This document shows, piece after piece, positions 6,532 through 8,451 of a stretch of 8,451 bases of DNA. The stretch comes from Microcoleaceae cyanobacterium UBA9251 (GTDB lineage Bacteria > Cyanobacteriota > Cyanobacteriia > Cyanobacteriales > Microcoleaceae). The notes under the pieces are model-generated. The model was given only the letters and a program-made list of their open reading frames with translations. It was not told where the DNA came from and did no database searches. The translations under genes were made by a program, and so were the position numbers. The stretch spans positions 1 through 8,451 of the forward strand of contig DPLL01000518.1 of the NCBI GenBank assembly GCA_003542015.1, written 5' to 3'. How positions within the stretch are numbered: the first letter of the stretch is position 1; each line of letters opens with the position of its first letter.

Positions 6532-6705
6532 CCTTAATTATCTCTTAATCTGTAGCCTATCGGATCTGCTCTACTACATCAACCAACTGCTAAAATTAAA
6601 AATAACCAGTAATTTTTGTTAAACATTGCATGAAAAAAAATATCCATTTAACGAAAGAAACTAATTCTCATTCTGCATTTATCCGATCAGAAAAGCAATA
6701 ATTAT

Positions 6706-6777
6706 AGGACTTACGCGGTGCAATTTTTACACTATTTGTGGGTGGCAACCCTACAGATAGAGTTTGTGCGTAATTCA
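6706..6777. repeat. Degraded MITE-like element with GGACTTACGC ends
   Basis: The left end AGGACTTACGC (6706-6716) has an imperfect inverse at GCGTAATTCAT (6768-6778): the core TTACGC/GCGTAA is exact and about 9 of 11 positions match. TAGGACTTACGC is a terminal motif that I recognise from small dispersed elements of cyanobacteria. The interior (about 50 bp) is non-coding. The poor right end suggests an old, decayed copy. Confidence 0.45.
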
Positions 6778-6792
6778 TGAATTAGCAACAGA

Positions 6793-6849
6793 ACTCAGAA
6801 AATTGCATATCCTCCATGCCATTCTAGATCGGGTTGCAATTTTTTGAGT
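6793..6849. promoter_or_regulatory. Long hairpin in the leader region of the CoA ligase gene
   Basis: ACTCAGAAAATTGCA (6793-6807) pairs with TGCAATTTTTTGAGT (6835-6849) at 14 of 15 positions, with a 27-nt loop. If transcribed, it would sit about 80 nt before the ligase start. It could be a terminator for upstream transcription, a leader structure or a remnant repeat; the sequence does not decide. Confidence 0.4.
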
Positions 6850-6852
6850 AGT

Positions 6853-6862
6853 AGGTTAACCT
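6853..6862. promoter_or_regulatory. Perfect 10-bp palindrome, possible operator
   Basis: AGGTTAACCT is its own inverse complement and lies 66 nt before the ligase start. It begins four bases after the hairpin above. Such a site could bind a dimeric regulator, but a 10-bp palindrome also occurs by chance. Confidence 0.2.
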
Positions 6863-6917
6863 GGTTCACGATAGAGAAATTCTAGTTAGACAAAATAGCA
6901 AATTGATAGCTAATAAC

Positions 6918-6923
6918 AGGAGG
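6918..6923 (+). promoter_or_regulatory. Strong Shine-Dalgarno of the CoA ligase gene
   Basis: AGGAGG stands 5 nt before the ATG at 6929. It is the best ribosome site in the window and fixes the start of a gene that is open to the window edge. Confidence 0.85.
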
Positions 6924-6928
6924 ATGAC

Positions 6929-8451
6929 ATGGATAAAATCTCAATAAATCAAAAATCTATATGCGATCCCGCCCATGACATTTGGAAAGCGCAGCGCCAT
7001 CCCCTTGATTGTATTTTTCGTCCCCGCTCCGTTGCTGTGATTGGTGCCAGTGAAAGAGAGGGCAGTGTGGGACGGACTATGCTGTGGAACTTGATTCGCA
7101 GTCCCTTTGGCGGCACGGTTTTTCCGGTCAATCCCCAGCGTCATAGTGTCTTGGGAATCAAGTCCTATCCTGATATTGCTAGTGTACCTGAAGTTGTGGA
7201 TCTGGCGGTGATTGCTACGCCTGCGGCAACAGTTCCCCAAGTAATTCGAGAATGTGTGGCGGCTGGGGTAAAAGGCGCAATTATTGTTTCTGCGGGTTTC
7301 AAAGAGATTGGTGAGGCGGGTGCAGCTTTAGAACAACAAGTTCTCGCAGAAGCGCGGCGGGGAGGGATGCGAATTATTGGGCCCAATTGTCTCGGCTTAA
7401 TGAATCCTCTCGTAGGGCTAAATGCCACTTTTGCAGGGACGAGCGCCCGTTCTGGTAACGTCGCCTTCATTAGTCAAAGTGGGGCGCTCTGTACTTCGAT
7501 TTTAGACTGGAGCTTGGGCGAAAATGTGGGATTTAGTGCCTTTGTCTCGATCGGCTCAATGCTTGATGTTGGTTGGGGAGATTTGATTGAATACCTCGGT
7601 GATGATCCCTATACCCACAGCATCGTTTTATATATGGAATCGATCGGGGATGCTCACGCATTTCTATCTGCTGCCCGCGAAGTAGCAATGGATAAGCCGA
7701 TTATTGTGCTGAAAGTTGGACATACAGAAGCAGCAGCTTTAGCGGCGGCTTCCCACACTGGTGCTTTAACTGGCAGTGATGAAGTGCTAAATGCTGCTTT
7801 CCGTCGCTGTGGTGTGTTGCGTGTCCATACGATTTCCGATCTGTTTGATATGGCGGAAATTTTGGCTAAACAACCGCGCCCTAAAGGAAATCGGCTCTCG
7901 ATTGTGACTAATGCTGGGGGCCCAGGGGCGATCGCTACTGATGCGCTAATCAGTGGTGGCGGTGCATTGTCGGAATTAGCACCAGAGACAGTACAGAAAC
8001 TCAATCAATTTTTACCCGCTCAATGGAGTCATCATAATCCGATCGATATTTTAGGTGATGCTAGTAGCGATCGCTATGCCCAAACTTTAGAAGTAGTTGC
8101 TAACGATCCTAATAGCGATGGTTTGTTAGTAATCTTAACTCCCCAAGCGATGACCAATCCCACCCAAACAGCGGAAAAACTCAAGGCTTATAGCAAATTA
8201 GGGAAGCCGATATTATCCAGTTGGATGGGCGGTGCAGAAATTGCAGCAGGAACGCAAATTCTCAATCAGGCAAATATTCCTACTTTCCCCTATCCCGATA
8301 CCGCTGTCAGATTGTTTAACTATATGTGGCAGTATACCTACAATTTGCGGGGCATTTATGAAACTCCTTCTCTACCTACTGACTCCGATCTTCATTCGCC
8401 CGATCGCATTTTGGCAGAACAGATTTTGACAAGGGTACGCAATAGCGATCG
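6929..8451 (+). CDS. ADP-forming acetate/acyl-CoA ligase family protein, 3' end outside window
   Basis: This is a partial gene; 507 codons are present, all open. The family interconverts acyl-CoA, ADP and phosphate with the free acid, CoA and ATP through a phospho-histidine. A Rossmann CoA-binding domain (about 25-125) has SVAVIGAS at 34-41 and GSVG at 45-48. IIGPNCLG (149-156) and ISQSGAL (181-187) lead into the succinyl-CoA-synthetase-like domain. There SHTGALTGSDE carries the expected phosphorylated His276. A further alpha/beta domain (about 320-465) has NAGGPGA at 328-334. The last residues (RILAEQILTRV) look like the entry to the ATP-grasp subdomain, so the full protein should be at least about 700 aa. 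Many cyanobacterial members also end in a GNAT acetyltransferase domain, giving about 900 aa. That cannot be seen here, nor can acetate specificity be proved. Protein-acetyltransferase relatives of the Pat type are reported to lack the catalytic histidine, so its presence favours real ligase chemistry. The gene appears to have its own leader. Confidence 0.92.
   Translation, partial: MDKISINQKSICDPAHDIWKAQRHPLDCIFRPRSVAVIGASEREGSVGRTMLWNLIRSPFGGTVFPVNPQRHSVLGIKSYPDIASVPEVVDLAVIATPAATVPQVIRECVAAGVKGAIIVSAGFKEIGEAGAALEQQVLAEARRGGMRIIGPNCLGLMNPLVGLNATFAGTSARSGNVAFISQSGALCTSILDWSLGENVGFSAFVSIGSMLDVGWGDLIEYLGDDPYTHSIVLYMESIGDAHAFLSAAREVAMDKPIIVLKVGHTEAAALAAASHTGALTGSDEVLNAAFRRCGVLRVHTISDLFDMAEILAKQPRPKGNRLSIVTNAGGPGAIATDALISGGGALSELAPETVQKLNQFLPAQWSHHNPIDILGDASSDRYAQTLEVVANDPNSDGLLVILTPQAMTNPTQTAEKLKAYSKLGKPILSSWMGGAEIAAGTQILNQANIPTFPYPDTAVRLFNYMWQYTYNLRGIYETPSLPTDSDLHSPDRILAEQILTRVRNSD

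Larger units (their letters stand above)
6532..6928. other. AT-rich spacer upstream of the CoA ligase gene
   Basis: This 397-bp gap holds a 7-bp AT-only hairpin just after the hsd remnant (AAAATTA 6592-6598 with TAATTTT 6610-6616, then T-rich; a poor terminator), a degraded inverted-repeat element, a larger hairpin, a 10-bp palindrome and the ligase Shine-Dalgarno. A 23-codon open frame at 6630-6701 has no ribosome site. I see no tRNA, and no confident promoter for the ligase gene. Confidence 0.5.

Noticed and set aside
6592..6616. AAAATTA/TAATTTT hairpin as a terminator of the hsd remnant
   Set aside because: The stem is made only of A-T pairs and would be too unstable for a confident call.
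6630..6701. 23-codon open frame (MKKNIHLTKETN...)
   Set aside because: It has no ribosome site, is very short and AT-rich, and ends at the decayed repeat; probably chance.
6941..7470. Minus-strand open frames opposite the CoA ligase gene
   Set aside because: They are arginine/proline/serine-rich shadows of a well-supported plus-strand gene.

Overview
The window comes from a cyanobacterium. The HIP1 octamer GCGATCGC occurs 13 times, and the spacer repeats built around CCCCCTAA and CTTAAGGGGG are of a type common in filamentous cyanobacteria. The hydrogenase maturation genes and the Cache-type hybrid kinase also read as cyanobacterial. I cannot name the genus from sequence alone.

Layout. (1) 45-1396, plus strand: hypC and hypD overlap by 4 nt. 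They are the partners that assemble the Fe(CN)2CO unit of [NiFe]-hydrogenase. hypE, often the next gene in cyanobacterial hyp clusters, does not follow. (2) 1397-1718: a 322-bp non-coding gap between convergent genes. It is filled by nested inverted repeats, with an inner CCCCCTAA-type repeat inside two outer pairs of arms, and it ends in a GAAA-loop hairpin. (3) 1719-5898, minus strand: a two-gene signalling operon. A 938-aa membrane-bound hybrid histidine kinase is followed, with an 11-nt overlap, by a 457-aa receiver-PAS-GGDEF protein that looks like an active, product-inhibited diguanylate cyclase. The likely output is sensor to phosphorelay to cyclic-di-GMP. (4) 5899-6531: a divergent promoter region, then the wreck of a type I restriction-modification operon. 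About 52 codons of the hsdR 5' end are fused in frame to roughly the last 85 codons of hsdS. The Shine-Dalgarno is intact but there is no ATG. (5) 6532-6928: a 397-bp AT-rich spacer with a degraded terminal-inverted-repeat element, a 15-bp-stem hairpin and a perfect 10-bp palindrome. (6) 6929 to the window end, plus strand: the first 507 codons of an ADP-forming acyl/acetate-CoA ligase family gene. It has a strong Shine-Dalgarno and the phospho-histidine motif, and it runs off the edge.

The blocks look functionally separate: hydrogenase maturation, c-di-GMP signalling, a restriction-system scar and acyl-CoA metabolism. Repeats or deletion debris separate them, and repeat material has also entered the coding start of the kinase. 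I see no convincing wholly new system. The most unusual items are the hsdR::hsdS fusion scar, the repeat-derived N-terminus of the kinase, and the histidine-free HPt-like tail of the kinase next to its presumed cyclase partner.
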